A DNA stretch of 64,000 nucleotides from Campylorhamphus procurvoides (Eukaryota > Chordata > Aves > Passeriformes > Dendrocolaptidae), in contig WBMV01006429.1 in NCBI GenBank assembly GCA_013396655.1, forward strand, positions 1,584,492 through 1,648,491, given 5' to 3'. The position numbers and the translations under genes were made by a program. Below the pieces are notes generated by a model. The model saw only the letters and a program-made list of their open reading frames with translations. It was not told the DNA's origin and made no database searches. Positions 1 to 13,500 of this stretch are shown here, in pieces (the stretch's first letter is position 1; every line of letters begins with the position of its first letter).

Positions 1-240
1 GGCGGGTCCCACCCGGCGCCCGCAGGGCTCGGGGCGGCCCGGGAGTCGGTTCTGGGGGCGGTTGGGGCCGGGCCGGGCCGGGAGGGGGGGCGGGCTGCCG
101 GCCTGCGGGCTGCGCCGTGACTGGCCGCGTGTGGCAGTGTCAGAAATAGCGGCGAGCTGCCCGAGCGTGCGGCCCGTGAAGCCCCGGAGAGCGAGGAGAA
201 GAGGTGGGTGCGGGGCCTGGCTCGGGCCGTGCGAGGGGCA
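1..240 (+). promoter_or_regulatory. CANX: GC-rich CpG-island-like CANX promoter / 5' end (cut by window edge)
   Basis: The first ~240 bases are strongly GC- and CpG-rich with several GGGCGG-like G/C blocks, and composition drops abruptly to AT-rich after ~300. This is typical of a housekeeping vertebrate promoter. It lies upstream of the calnexin coding exons on the + strand and contains a good splice donor (see exon 1). The island probably continues left of the window. The transcription start cannot be placed from sequence alone. Confidence 0.7.
120..203 (+). other. CANX: Probable CANX non-coding exon 1 (5' UTR; start approximate)
   Basis: A purine-rich segment ends in a strong donor, AGAAGAG|GTGGGTGCGG, with GT at 204-205. 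Only a non-coding first exon is needed here, because the calnexin start codon lies 3 bases inside the next exon (acceptor AG at 7351-7352). The 3' boundary at 203 is inferred from the donor. The 5' boundary is arbitrary. Transcript data would settle it. Confidence 0.55.
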
Positions 241-3200
241 GGAGAAGCCTCTGGAAAGGCTCTAGACACAGGCCCAGCTGGTGAAGTGCAGGCGAGGAAG
301 GTCTGAGAAATATGAAGGACTTTAAACGCGCACTTCAGTTTTTGCCGCCCAAATATTGTTCGTGTTGGGTGTCTTCAAAATAGTGCATAAATGACACCTC
401 CTTTGTGGTTGAAGGTGGTTTTGTGTGCTGTTAAAAAAAGCCCCACGCCTTTGAATTAAAGCATGTACTGTCCACTGCTTTCTTGTCCTGATTCTAAAGA
501 GTGAACTTTCACATGCAGATTTGTGGTTAAGAACTTTCTAGGCTGTAGAAAGAGAAATGCAGCAGGTGATCTGGTTGTGAAGGGAACCAGGCACATATTA
601 ATGGTAGTAGTAATGTTAAAGACCCAGACTTCAATATGATGAGTGTTAACATAAGTAATGCTGCAGTGTTTCTGCAGAGCATCGTGGAAAACTCTTCTTC
701 TGGAACTTATGTAGACTATATTAGATGTACGAAAACTGGTCCCTAGGCATGTAATGTGTTTCTAAATGCAGTGTGTTTACTTAACGTTGTCGGGCAAGCA
801 TAGTTAACACACAGGTTTTTTGGAACAAAATTACCCATTGTGGTTTTGATTGTTGCTAAAATACTGCAAGGAGATAGCGGAACTATAATAATGTATGAGG
901 TAATGCAGATAAAATACTGGTTAAATATAGGTTGAAATGTGTGTTACTCTAGTCTCATGCTGATGCACTTGACTTGAAAGACCACCTTGCTGTTGGATTG
1001 CCCATATTAGATGGGCATATCCAAAACATTTGATAAAACTAGGAGAAACTTGGAGTACAACTTTTGTTTGTATTAAGTCTTAGTATTTCTAATTTAAAAA
1101 AATTAAATTTTGAAGAAGGTACTTGTACAATTCACAGACAACATCATAATTTGTATGTAAGATATATGCGGCTTCTTGGGATCAACTGCCCTCCTAGGAA
1201 GGGAATCTAATGCAGCACAGTAACCAAGTTTCCAATTTCCATCAGATTACCCTCTCATTTGGTATGCTGCAGCACTTTCCCCCCCAGTAAATGAATAAAT
1301 CCTTTACTGAGAATTCACTGATTTGTACCTAGCCCTGCCCTTGACTTCCTTTTCTGGCCTTTCAGTTTCTGCCTCTGGTAGTAATCATGGTGGCAGCCTG
1401 TTCTTACTGGAATCAATTCTGTAGCAGGGCAGACTTGAATTGATTTATAGGCTTGATGATCTGAAAGATCTTGGGGTGCCTCCAGATCTCCCCCCACCTG
1501 TTACAATTTTCTTAGCAGCCCATCTGTTTTATGGTCAAAAAGCCTCACGGCTGTGTCTTCACCCTGCAAGGACTTCCAGTTCTGCTGGAAGGATATCACT
1601 GCTGACAAACAGTATCTGCTGTTTGCTCCTGTACTGTATCTGCACTGTTGTAAATTATTTTTAGAAACTGGCATGTTTGAAATGCCTATTAAAAGCAAGC
1701 CTTATTGTTGTCCTCTTTCACACCTAATCCATTGCCTGATTTGTGCTCCTTACAACTCAAACAAGAGGCAGCTTTTACTGTGGGGCTCTCCAGGAGGGGT
1801 TTGGCTAATCCTTTCCAGGAGACTTTTTCCTCATGTTGCAGTGTATCCCTCCCCCTGCCAAAAAAAAAAATGTGTGGGGAGAGAGGCAAACCACCCTCAT
1901 AGAGAGCTCCTGCCTCTGGGCTCTTGTAAGCAAGGTGGTTTTGCTTTAGCCTTTTGTGCTGTTCATTGAGTTATGCTGCTGAAGGCAGAATCTTCGCAAT
2001 GCTGGAAACTGTCTGGCTGCAGAATGGAATATTTAAGGGGATAAAGTGTTGTCTGCATCATACAAATTTCTGCAGATATATGAACATAATTTTGTTATAC
2101 CACCCTTAGAGGGGCGGTGAGCTGCCATACTGGGTGTTGAAATTACAATGTTTGGCCTCACAGTTGTTTAGCTTTGCCATAGTGTCCATCCCCCAAATCT
2201 GCCTCAGGACAGGTCAGGCAGGTGCAGGTGACAGACCTGCACTTGAAACTGTGGCATTAAGCTGACTCTGCTGCCAACTGCTTTCTTTCCTTTATCCTTG
2301 GCTGCTTTATCTGGTGGTGCTTCCACTTGTGCTGCTACAACTCTCTTTTGCTTTTGCTGGATTGGCCTGGGTATTGATTCAGGGTTAAAATAACAGGGCA
2401 GAAGGACTTCGAGCCATCTTAAACCAGCTGCTGGTTCATCATGAGGCTGTGTAAACAGTTACCCTGGCACCGCAGAGGAGGCAGGATGTGGAAGGCAGAG
2501 AGATTGTGAGCTATAGAAGAGATTTCCTCTGCCCTTCAGTAGTTGATTCTAAGAAACTAGTGCACTACCAAGTAGAGTAACGAAGCCTTTACTGAGAAAC
2601 CGTAACAAACTCATTTGAGAGGGAAAAGGGACATCTGTGCCTCAGCCTTTCTGTTCTTGTCTTCTTGCCTTTTTTGTGTGTGTATGTTGTGATGAATTTT
2701 CTTTACTTTTGTATCTATAAATTTTTCTTCCCTAATTCTTGCCTTGCATGAGGATTCATTGTGCTTGTTTTTACTGTGTGCTGTAAATACTGCACTGAAA
2801 TCCAGTGTTTGGAACCCAGGACTTTGCTAGTGGAATTTACTCTTCCTATGCTTAAGTCATTCAGGTGAGACTTCGGAAACCAATGGTGCTCATCCAGTTA
2901 AATTGCCAAGGTGTAGTTCATAGTAATTGACTTATTTTTAGTAAGACCCATCTAATGTGACTGTTAATTATTTTAAAAAATGAGTAAGTGGTAAACTAGA
3001 TAGCCAGTAGCCATTCAAATGTAGTTATACATTCTGAAATATGCTGTGTTAAGAACTGGCTTGATGAACCACTGAAATAGATTAGTAACCAAGGAGATGA
3101 TTAAACTGGTTTTGCAGGCTCTGTTTGACCTGACAGGGAAGTTACTAAACAGTACGTTCTGGAAGTATGATAGCAAAGGACTTGAACATCTTTTTTGTGA

Positions 3201-6200
3201 GCCCTTTCACTCCCTGTTCCTCCACAGGACTTGTGCATTAGAGAGAATGGTGACAACTGTCTGCTGTATGAGCCAAGTGTTTCCAGTGTTGTGCCAGTAA
3301 TTAAGAAGAGCCCTCCCCTTTATGCTCAGAGAAAGGGGAATTCTAAATAAAAATTAGTCTCTCAAACTGCATGACTTTTTGGAAAGCCTTGAACTCCAAA
3401 GGTAGCAATCCCTTAACCACGTATTGAGAGTGCCACTTCTGGGGCCAGAAGCTGATTCTGTCTCTGAACCTCCAATCTGGTTTCATGAAATCTGTGTAGT
3501 GCAGCTGTTCCAGGTGTCTGTCTTCAGTGCTCTGCTATATCCCCTGTAAATTCCAGGGGGAAATACTTCAGCCTTTTGCCAGTCAGGTGAACAGTGGATA
3601 ACTACCAGCTCTTAGGTTTTCTGGTGTAGAAGCTGGCCATGGGTGAGCACAGAGGGAAAACAAGTGATCTGTTCCACTGGCAGGCTTGAACTCTCTTCCC
3701 AGTTGGTACTTTGGGATTACCCTGCAGTAATTTTCCCTTGGGTCAGAGTGGTGTGCTAATGTCTGTAAGTGTCTGAAGACCTTATTAAAATAAAAAAAAA
3801 AAAGTGGATGGAATTTTAGTCATCCCTGACTTGAAACGTTGTTATGGTGAAAGTGAGGGTTGCACTGAAGTAGAATGGAGACGTCAGAAGCTCTCACCTA
3901 TTATGAAAGTGTTCCTTTGTTAATGGCTTTCAGCAATTGCATGATCAGAAATACACCAACCTTCAGAAATACTGCACAGTTAAATATGAAGAAGGGAAGT
4001 GCAGGCAGACTGAAAAATGGCTAACAATGGTAATCGCTTGGAAATTGGACACTTCTTCAAGGGAGAAGTCAGATCATAAGTAGGTGGCTGGATGTCTGAA
4101 GGTTAGGTTACATTTTAGGTGACTAATTGAACATCTGTAGTTGCCAGCAACTTAAAGCTCCATTGAAAAATTGATTTATGCCTGTTTTATATAAAAACTG
4201 AGTTTCATCTCTTTCCTCCTCCCCATCTATTTAGGAATAACCTAATTTACTAGGGCATAATTGTGTTTATGTTATGTCCCTAAAGGATTGTGTGAAGTGA
4301 ATTTGAAATTTTCTCCTGTAGCAATACATTCATTATGGATAGAAGTAGCTTTTTAAGCATCAAAAATGCGTGCTTCACTTAAATTACCTCTTCTGAGAAC
4401 ACAATGTCTTTTATTTCTTATAATTCAGTCACTTTGTATATTGTTACAGGTTAAACAGAATAAGGAGCTTGGCATGGTAAGTGGCAGTTGCAGAAGAAGC
4501 TACCAGCCTGTGCTCAAGGTGTATGAATGGTAGCTTATGTTGATTTTGGGATTGATTTAATATGTAGAAAGTGTCCTGAACAGCTTTCTGTAGGGATATA
4601 AACTTGTGACTAGTGCTTGCCAATGATCGTAAAGAGATAAGGACATGGAACTGGATTAGCTTCTCTTTGGGCTTTTTTAGCTTTCTTTTTTTTGGGGGTG
4701 AGAAAGAACTAAGCTTGCTTGGAACTTGACCAGACAGTACTTCTCCCTTGAAGTGAGGTTCAGTGAGGTCTCAAATTCGGACAGAACATTACCTGATAAG
4801 TGTAGACCTGCCGGGTAGATACCTCTGTCTGTATCAGGAGTACAGATGTGCAGTGGCAAAGTTTCTGCCCCTGCTCTGTGGTCATTGGCAGAATTGTCTG
4901 GTTTTACTAGAACACTTTGACAGAATTTCTGGAGCAGCTTTGCAATATGAGGCTGCGCAGCTTTGCCACTTGGGTGCAATCATTTGTCAGCAGCAAATGG
5001 ACTTTGGTAAATATTTCCAAAGGCTTGTAGTTGGGGTTGGATTGTGAAGTAGGTAATTATTAAATATGGAGTCAGTACTGGCGAGAAAGTTGTGGGGGAT
5101 GATTTAATTCTTTCACCAAAACTTTATTGCTAGTTGGCTAGTGGAGAGATTGCTTAAGGGATTACTTGCATGCTAAACCATTAATAGCCTTTGCACAAGG
5201 TTGGGAGGAGGGGTGCAGAAACTCTTCTTGCAGAAGGAGAGGAGAGAATTGGCTCAATTTCAAGATTAACTTCCTCATATTACTTACCAATTCATAAAGT
5301 GTTCATTCTATCTGCATAATATAATTTAAAAGCAGTTATAAAACTTGAGGTGTAATCTTTCTGAATTTAGCTCCATTAAAAAAATATTTGGTGAGGCCCT
5401 ATTGGTAAGATAAGACAAAATGGAACCCTTTCCTTGGAAAGGTGTCCTTGTGCCATCTCATTGGTGCTTGTTTCAGTCACATAGGGCACATCCAGGGCTC
5501 TAAAGATCACTTTTTCACACAAAATTTCAGGCTCTTGTTTTCTGTACTGGTTTTAAGCTGGTGGGCATAAGTTTGTTTATTCAGAGAATGTGTTATCTGT
5601 ACAAGAAGAACTTGAACCTTTGAGAGTACCAATAGTTGCTTGACTGTTTTCATTCCTTGATTTTGAGCTGTGATTTTCACACTAGTAACAAGAGCTACAA
5701 ACTGCTTAGAGGTCTGAAATTGTGTTCAGTTTTGGCTGTACACTGTGCATTAAAGAAACAAGCTGTGCTTGTATATAGGAGCCCTTGACAGTTTTTGTCA
5801 GCTACTCCTTCTGGAATGATTGTCCTTTTGGCTCAGAGGTGTTTGGGTGCAGTTACCTCAGCTGAGGGGGGAGGTCTGTGCACATGCATTTGGGCAATAA
5901 TCCTCAAGGCCATCGCTATTGTTGGAAAACTGGCTGCAATTGCGTGTTGCTGTAGTGACAAACTGGACGTGACCTCAGCACAGGTCTTTAAAATACCATT
6001 TTTGTTGTACTTATAAAACATCCCATCTGTCATTAGAAGTAAGTTAAAAAATAATCTAAGAATGGTAGATCTGGTATGCAGTGTAATTTTGGAGTCTTGG
6101 GTAGTGCTGATAAGCCTTTAAGTCTGTAAATTCTTTTAGTTGCCTAAACATACTTTGGAAAATTGAAAGTTTGTTTTCTAGCATGATCTTAAGTCCCTAC

Positions 6201-7352
6201 AGGCACTATTAACTCTGCTTGAGTTATGTTTGTAAGTCTGCAGGGCTACAGCCTGAGGCAGGAGTGTAGGGGAAGGAGGGGATGTTTGGTTTTATGCTTG
6301 CTTGCAGAGAAAATTGGTCTCAGTTACAACTCTGGTTTTGGAAGAAAGATTTGGAATGGGATGCAGAGGAGAAAAGGTGAGCAAGGCACAGGTTGTTGTG
6401 GGTTTTTTTGGCAGACATAACTGAGCAGCATTCTAGGAGTGATGCCTTCTTTATCCCCATAAAGATGCAGTAATCTTGTAGTTTTTCTAGCAAGTCAAAT
6501 TGAAGCTGATTTTACTTATATTTTAAACAATGGCCTGCCAACATCTACCATGTTTTATCTGTGACAGATGTTATAGGAGCATCTTATGAATTAGTTTCAG
6601 GGTCATATTTCAATTCTGTAAAGCCTCAGTTAACAGCTACTCTTTTTTTGGTCATCTTGTTAAATTAGAGATGGAAAGAAGGGAATTGAATCAATTGTCT
6701 GTTTCTTCTGAGTCTGCCTCAATAGCCTCAACTGCTTATAGACAATGACTGCTGGCAGTAATTCCAGAATAAAACCTAGGGAAGTGGATTGGTGACTGAA
6801 AACACCTGAGTTCTGCAGCTGAAAGGACAAAAAATATACTGAACAGGAGATGAGGATTGATTACTCCATAGGTTACTCTCTGCTTGAAAGAGCTAGAAAA
6901 TTGTATTTCAATTTCTCAACTGAATGAAAGCTTCATTCTGATGCATTTTAAGTCCTTCATAAGCATGGAACAGGTTTCCTCCTTAGACTTTTGCAGCCCC
7001 TGAAGTTGTGGTATTGTGTACGTGTCTGCTGTCCTGCTTGTGGGCTGTGCAGAATTCTGACAGTTCTGCAGCAAGATCTGCAGAATGTGCACACATAATT
7101 CTCCACTCAGTTAACATCTGTTTTGTATTAAATGCTTAGCTTTATGTTGTATTCCTCTCCAGCTTTTAGAGCTGTCTCAGCCAGCCAGATGCAGTAAATA
7201 ACAGAGCTGCAAAGATACGTTTGCCCTTTTCTTTCCATGGGATGACAAGGCACTTCACCTGTTGCCTTGGACGCTTGGGTTTGTAACAAGAAGCAACGTG
7301 TCACTCTGTGTGCAATGCTGGCTTGACCTCTTGTCTTCTCTTATTTATTCAG
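204..7352 (+). other. CANX: CANX intron 1 (about 7.1 kb)
   Basis: This AT-rich intron runs between the non-coding first exon and the start-codon exon. Short open frames occur on both strands, but none resembles a known protein. I saw no recognisable transposon, RNA gene or long tandem repeat. A-rich and T-rich runs (for example 3790-3803) are simple sequence. Confidence 0.6.
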
Positions 7353-7541
7353 ACCATGGAGCTGAAATGGCTACTGTACGTGACCCTGCTAGCCCTTGGG
7401 ATTCTTGCTGCCCAGGCACATGATATGGATGAAGACAATGATGCTGATGATGTAGTTGATATCGAGGATGACTTGGACGATGGCATTGAGGAGGTAGAAG
7501 AGTCAAAATCTGAAATGAGCAGCCCTCCTCCAGCTCCAAAG
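7353..7541 (+). CDS. CANX: CANX exon 2: start codon, signal peptide, acidic N-terminus (aa 1-62)
   Basis: The acceptor TTATTTATTCAG ends at 7352 and the ATG is at 7356. The exon encodes a hydrophobic leader ([20 protein letters not shown]) and then a run rich in Asp/Glu ([16 protein letters not shown]), as in other calnexins. The donor is AAAG|GTTTGG at 7542, phase 0. Reading on into the intron adds only nine codons before a stop, so the intron is real. Confidence 0.97.
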
Positions 7542-10500
7542 GTTTGGCATGAAACTTCTTTTAAAAATTGAATTACTGCTTGTGTTGAGAGTAGTGTGAG
7601 TCTGACAGGGTTGTCTTTACTTTGCTAAGCTTTAATATGTTGTGATGTTATTAAAGATGCTATCTGGGAGTAGGGCTTGGATTTAAGCTTGACTGCTTTG
7701 TTTCTACTCTCATGTCCTTCATATTCTTCCAGAAGACTTAGATCTAGCATTGAAATCTGTGATGTGACTGTCAGGAGTTAATACTAATACTCCTAGCCAG
7801 GTATATATTTGAGTTTTAGTTGCAGGCAGGAGCACTACAGCTTGGCACAAGCAGCAATATTTATGTAACTTTTGTATTTCTGTTGCAAGGGCAGCCAGGT
7901 GAGCTGTACTTGAGTGTAGAGGAGGAATGTGAGCCTGTTTTTCTGTAGAGAATTTGTCTTGAAAGGTGCATAAATGCCCCTCTTTTCCAATAGGTTACCT
8001 ACAGGCCCCCAGTGCCAACTGGTGAAGTGTATTTTGCGGAGTCGTTTGATAAAGGAACTCTGGATGGGTGAGTATAATCTGAAGGGTGATTCAGTACAGC
8101 AAATAATTTCAAATCTTGAAAGGCAATGAAACCCTCTCTGTAGAGGTGGTGTTACTCAAAACTGAATCAAAGGGCCCTGATTAGTGAGGATTGCAGCAGT
8201 GCCTTCTTAAAGCTGCCTGTTAAAAGTGCCAAGCTAAACCAGTATTTCCTCAAGTTCTAGTAACAGGGGGGAGGTGAGGCATACAAGTGTAATGGTTTAA
8301 TTCTCATCTGACTTTTTACTTTCCTCGGGTAAATGTGAGGATGGTGAGGTACTACTTGTATTTTTTGAACAAGAGTGAGACCCTTGCTCAGGAGGCCATG
8401 ATACTGCTTTGGGGGTGGGAAGTGGCAAATGCAGCAAAGTTTGTGGGCTTGGGAATAGAACTCCTGGGGGGATCAAGACATTGGGGTGAAGTCGTAGGAC
8501 AGCAAAGGCTGTCTTACCTTAAGGGCAGGATTTTTAGTGTGTGTATGGGGAAAGGATGGTTTTCCAACCATTGAATGTCTGTCTTCTAGATGGATCCTTT
8601 CCAGAGCCAAGAAAGATGATACAGATGATGAAATTGCGAAATATGATGGTGAGTTAAACCCGGGTTTTGGATGATAAATGTTTCTGAAGTTGTTTGTCGT
8701 ATCTGAAGAAGAGGTGCAAGTCTTTCCCTTCTGTTTCCCAGCTAAAATGATACTGGAGAAAATGGAGGGAGTGTTTATATACCTGGCTAACAGTATAAAG
8801 GATAGTTCTAATTCAGACAAAATATCGACAAGGAGATTTTAAAATACATTAATGTTTGGTGAATTTCTCTCCAGGTAAATGGGAAGTCCAAGACATGAAG
8901 GACACTAAGCTTCCAGGAGATAAAGGGCTTGTACTGGTAACCCGAGCCAAGCATCATGCAATTTCATCCAAACTTGCAAAGCCATTTGTGTTCGATACCA
9001 AACCCCTTATTATACAGTAAGTAAAGGATAATTTGGTGTTCTCCTGTTTCGAGGGTGACATGGCAGTAGGCTGAGGATAATTCAATAACTGAGCTGTTGT
9101 TGACTGGGGATCTAGATGGCACAAGATGCTGTAACCTATTATACTGTTTAGGTAAAATACTAACCCATATTCCCCAAGGGGAAAGTTAGAAACTGTGGGT
9201 CCTTCTGAAGCCTGCAAAGGGAAGAAGTCTGTGTAAACTGGACTTGGTAACCTGTCCTGTGGCTTCAGTGCACTTGATTTAATTGTAGTAACAAGGCCAG
9301 GGAACTGACTTTTGTATTGCTAATGGTGGAAGTTTTTGTCCTTTTGAGCAATAAAAGCTGGTCTGTATGTAGGTCAGGGCACTTTATTATGCAGGAAAGT
9401 GCCCCCTGTTTCTGAGGTGGTGGACAGAGGTGTAAAGATGCACTTGTTTGCTCCTTCCTGTGTCTTCATTCATTTGCTAGAAAATGAGCAGCTCATGTAG
9501 CTCTGTTTGACTGTGGCCAATGCAGGAGAATCTCCTTGCATGTCTGTTAGACCAGCAAGTCAGGGGGAAAAATAAGTCAGTGAGAACAGTTGAATTGTGG
9601 ATTATTATTGACTTTATCAGTTTTAAACAAGGAGTAAACTAATTCATATTTGCACAAGATAATGAATTGGTCACTTTGCTTTGCATGACTGTTTAGTTTT
9701 GGCTCAAAATACAAGGCTAAAAATAAATCCCAGTGGTCATCCACTCCAGCTGCTGGCATTGAGAGTGGATCAAGCATACTTGGCCTATTCCTGACAGAGA
9801 TGTTTTGCCTTTTTCAGGCTCCTTGGCATCCCTAAATAAACTGATGTATACTTATCACCCTAAAGGGGCTTCTCCCAGGTCCCGATTGTTTTTGCTTTAG
9901 TAGTCTTGCAAATTGAATTGTCTGTCTGCCCTGGTAGTTGTGGGGAAAATAATTGACTTGCCTCAATCTCTGTTGCAGTGTCTGATATACTGGGGAGCTT
10001 TTTCTTCCTTCTCTCTACTTACAGATCATAATCTTCTAGACCAGCACTCAATTTCTTTAATCTTTTCTGTCAGGTTAAGTCTTCTAAATCTTCAGTTTTT
10101 ATTGTTTCTCGGGCCCTTGTGAATGTTTTCTTAGTCCTTAGAGTGTGGTGTGTATTTTTAGTACTCACTGGGAAAGTGATTTGAAGCAAACAAAAACAAA
10201 ACAGTCTTACTCTTAATTTTTACTTAAAAATTGTAATTGTGTATTATAAAAGTAATTTTTCCTCATGTATAACATGTTCTCTCCCCTTTTCTATCCAAAA
10301 CTAAAATTAGGTATGAGGTCAACTTCCAAAATGGAATAGAGTGTGGTGGGGCCTATGTGAAATTGCTTTCAAAAACCCCTGAGTTGAACCTGGTGAGTAA
10401 TGTTACTACTTTGAGTATTAGCTGTGAAAGAAAGGTTTTTCATTTCATTCATCTCACATGTTCAGCTGCACACATGAGCCATATAGAACTATTTGTTTCA

Positions 10501-13500
10501 TAAATTAACCTTGAATGCATTGTCTTAAAATTGTGGTTAAGGGATGAGACTGTGATACAACTCCTAAGGTTTAAGAATTGTTTTCTGTCCCCTCAATCAT
10601 ACATTTCCCTTGAAGTGGTTTAGCTTGTTCAGCTAAAAAGCTTGTTTGGCTTTTAACACTGCTGGGTTGCCTTGCATAGGTTTTTGTAGCCTCTGAATTT
10701 TCTTTAGCTATCCTCCTAGACTTTGTAGGATGTGTCTTTTATGGCGTGTTACCCATCATTCTCCTTTCCTTCTGCAGTCTCATGGGAGTTGTATTATTAA
10801 CAGAGTTTCCAAGGTATTAAAAAAATCCAAACCAACCACAAACACCCACAAGATTTCTTGGCTGCCCAATCAGTTTCATATGTGCATTGAATTTTAAGAT
10901 AACATTAGGAGGAACAGAGACTTGCAGTGTTCAGTGGTGAAATGATTATATCCAGTTAGATATCAGACTGAGAAAGCACTTCAGCTCATAAATACAACTT
11001 GGCCTCACTTTTAATGCTGTTTATAAGTTTTGTGTGAAAGAAACTCGCTGGCCTAGCTAGTAATTCTTTATTGCCAGTAACTGATACTTCTATGTTGATA
11101 GCTCTTAAAATACTTTATTGTAATGTAGAGATATACTTAAACATTGTGGTTGTCACTCACGCTAATCTTTCTGATAACACTTGAATAGCTGGTGTTTTCC
11201 ATGTGAAAAGTACAGACCAAAGGCACAAAATGAAGTAGCTGGGTAATTCTGTTTTTTTCTAGAGGCTTATATGAAGAATACAAGCTCTGGTGTGGGGCTT
11301 GATATCCAAGTTGCAGAGTAATTTCTAATGAATTGGGAGTTCTTACACCAGGCAATGACTTAAGTTGTATTTCAAAATGATGGAGTGAAGTTTTGCATTG
11401 TTTTTAAAGGATCAGTTCCATGACAAAACTCCATATACAATAATGTTTGGCCCCGACAAATGTGGAGAGGATTATAAATTGCACTTCATCTTCCGGCACA
11501 AAAACCCAAAGACTGGCAAATATGAGGAGAAGCACGCAAAGCGTCCCGATGCAGACCTGAAGAGTTACTTTACTGATAAGAAGACTCATCTTTATACTCT
11601 AGGTATGGTGAATACTAAATGTTCCTGTTAATAACTGCAACATTTTCTGAATCAAAAGCTGATGAAGTGAGCCAGGTGGAAGACTGAATATTTATGTCAA
11701 TGCACCATACAACTGAAACCTACTTGAGAGCTTCAAATGCAAAACCTGGTCATCTCTACAAAGGCTTATATCTTATAGGAAGTTTTGATTCATGTCAGAA
11801 AGGTCATGAGACCTTGGAGAACTGAATTTCAGAGCAGTTAAGGATATCTGAAATAATCATCAGCATTTATAAACTGCCTGAATGCTGCCCCTGAGTAGCT
11901 TGGGGTACATTATGCTTTAGATTTAAAGGCATAGTGTAGTTTTTGCTGCCTTCCTAGTACCAGACAAACCCAGGGGTGCTTGAAATAGTGTCTGGTATAT
12001 AAGCTATGACTTAAATCTTTCAGGGAGTACTCAGGAGTATCTCTGTAGCTTTTCCTACTACAGAGACAGCAGTGAATAGAGTAACGAGATTAAAATCTTG
12101 TTAGTCGGTAGTAGGAAGTTTTAGCCTTGAGTAGAATGTGAATATATACATTGTTACTACTCAAGCAATACTTACTGTGCCAAAGTCAACTTGTGGTAAC
12201 AGCTAAATCACTCTACAAACCTCTCTGTGCTTTTAGCATGTTTAAAGTAGGACTCCTGCCATGAGTCTGCTCTCTCAGAAGGTGAAATGTGGTACATCAC
12301 CACTAGTTATACTTTGGCATAAGGAGAAAGGTCCTTAACAGTTCTGTAAAGCAGTTGCTGGGTAGGTGGTAGCTTGGATTGTACAGTGGGGATGAGTGAT
12401 GCTTCATGACTCATGCTTTGTATCGTATATGGAATGACTACATCAACTTTTTTCCTTACAGTCTTGAATCCTGATAATAGTTTCGAGATACTGGTTGATC
12501 AAACAGTTGTCAACAGTGGGAATCTGCTAAATGATATGTCTCCTCCTGTGAATCCACCCCGAGAGATTGAGGACCCGAATGACCAGAAGCCTGAGGACTG
12601 GGATGAGAGACCAAAAATCCCAGACCCAGATGCTGTTAAACCAGATGACTGGTAAGCTGTTGGAGGGGTGGAATTCAGAGTCCTTAGCCTGATAATTTGA
12701 CCCTGATGAAAATGTCTTTCTCAGGTGACTTAAAGAAGGTTTTGAGTCTCACACTTGTAATCAAAACATGATCAGTTTAGGCATCTTAGCAGCGCTTTGG
12801 TAGGCGAAGGCAGACAGGTTCCACATCCTCTGAGAATATCTGTTTAGGGCTCCTTTTACTGTGTTGGCTACAAAGATTTGACAGAAACACGTGTGCTGGC
12901 TATTGCTTTCATTCTTAATGAGTTCCAAAGATGAGCTGCAGAAGGTATAACTGAAAGATGTTTGTAGTTGTTTAATGGCATATTTAAAGTGACTGAAAAA
13001 TCTAATTCCCTAAATCAGAAACTAGTCCTGGCTTTCTGTCTTTGAGCCTGTGCTTTGTGAATGACAGACTCAATTTCAAGCTTAAATGTCTGTTTGCAGT
13101 GACTGCTAATATGGGATTTGCTGTAATATGGCCTTTCTAGATTGGTTTTTTAAAAAAATTAGCATTACCTTGCAGTGGGCACCATGATAACGCCATAAGA
13201 CACGTATATAGATAACAGATTGCAAGGCAATTCTTTTCTGAAATCATGGTGTTACCCTGACAGCAGTGAAGATAACTGGTTGTCTGCATCAGTGGGCTTG
13301 TTCAGAGTCTACAGAATCATGCCTTGTGGTTAAGAGCTCTTATGTGCTGTGTGTGTTAATATACAATGTTCTGCCCTCAAGGGATGAGGATGCTCCTGCA
13401 AAGATTGCAGATGAAAACGCTGTGAAACCAGAGGGCTGGCTGGATGATGAGCCAGAATATGTAGCAGATCCTGATGCTGAGAAGCCTGAAGATTGGTAAG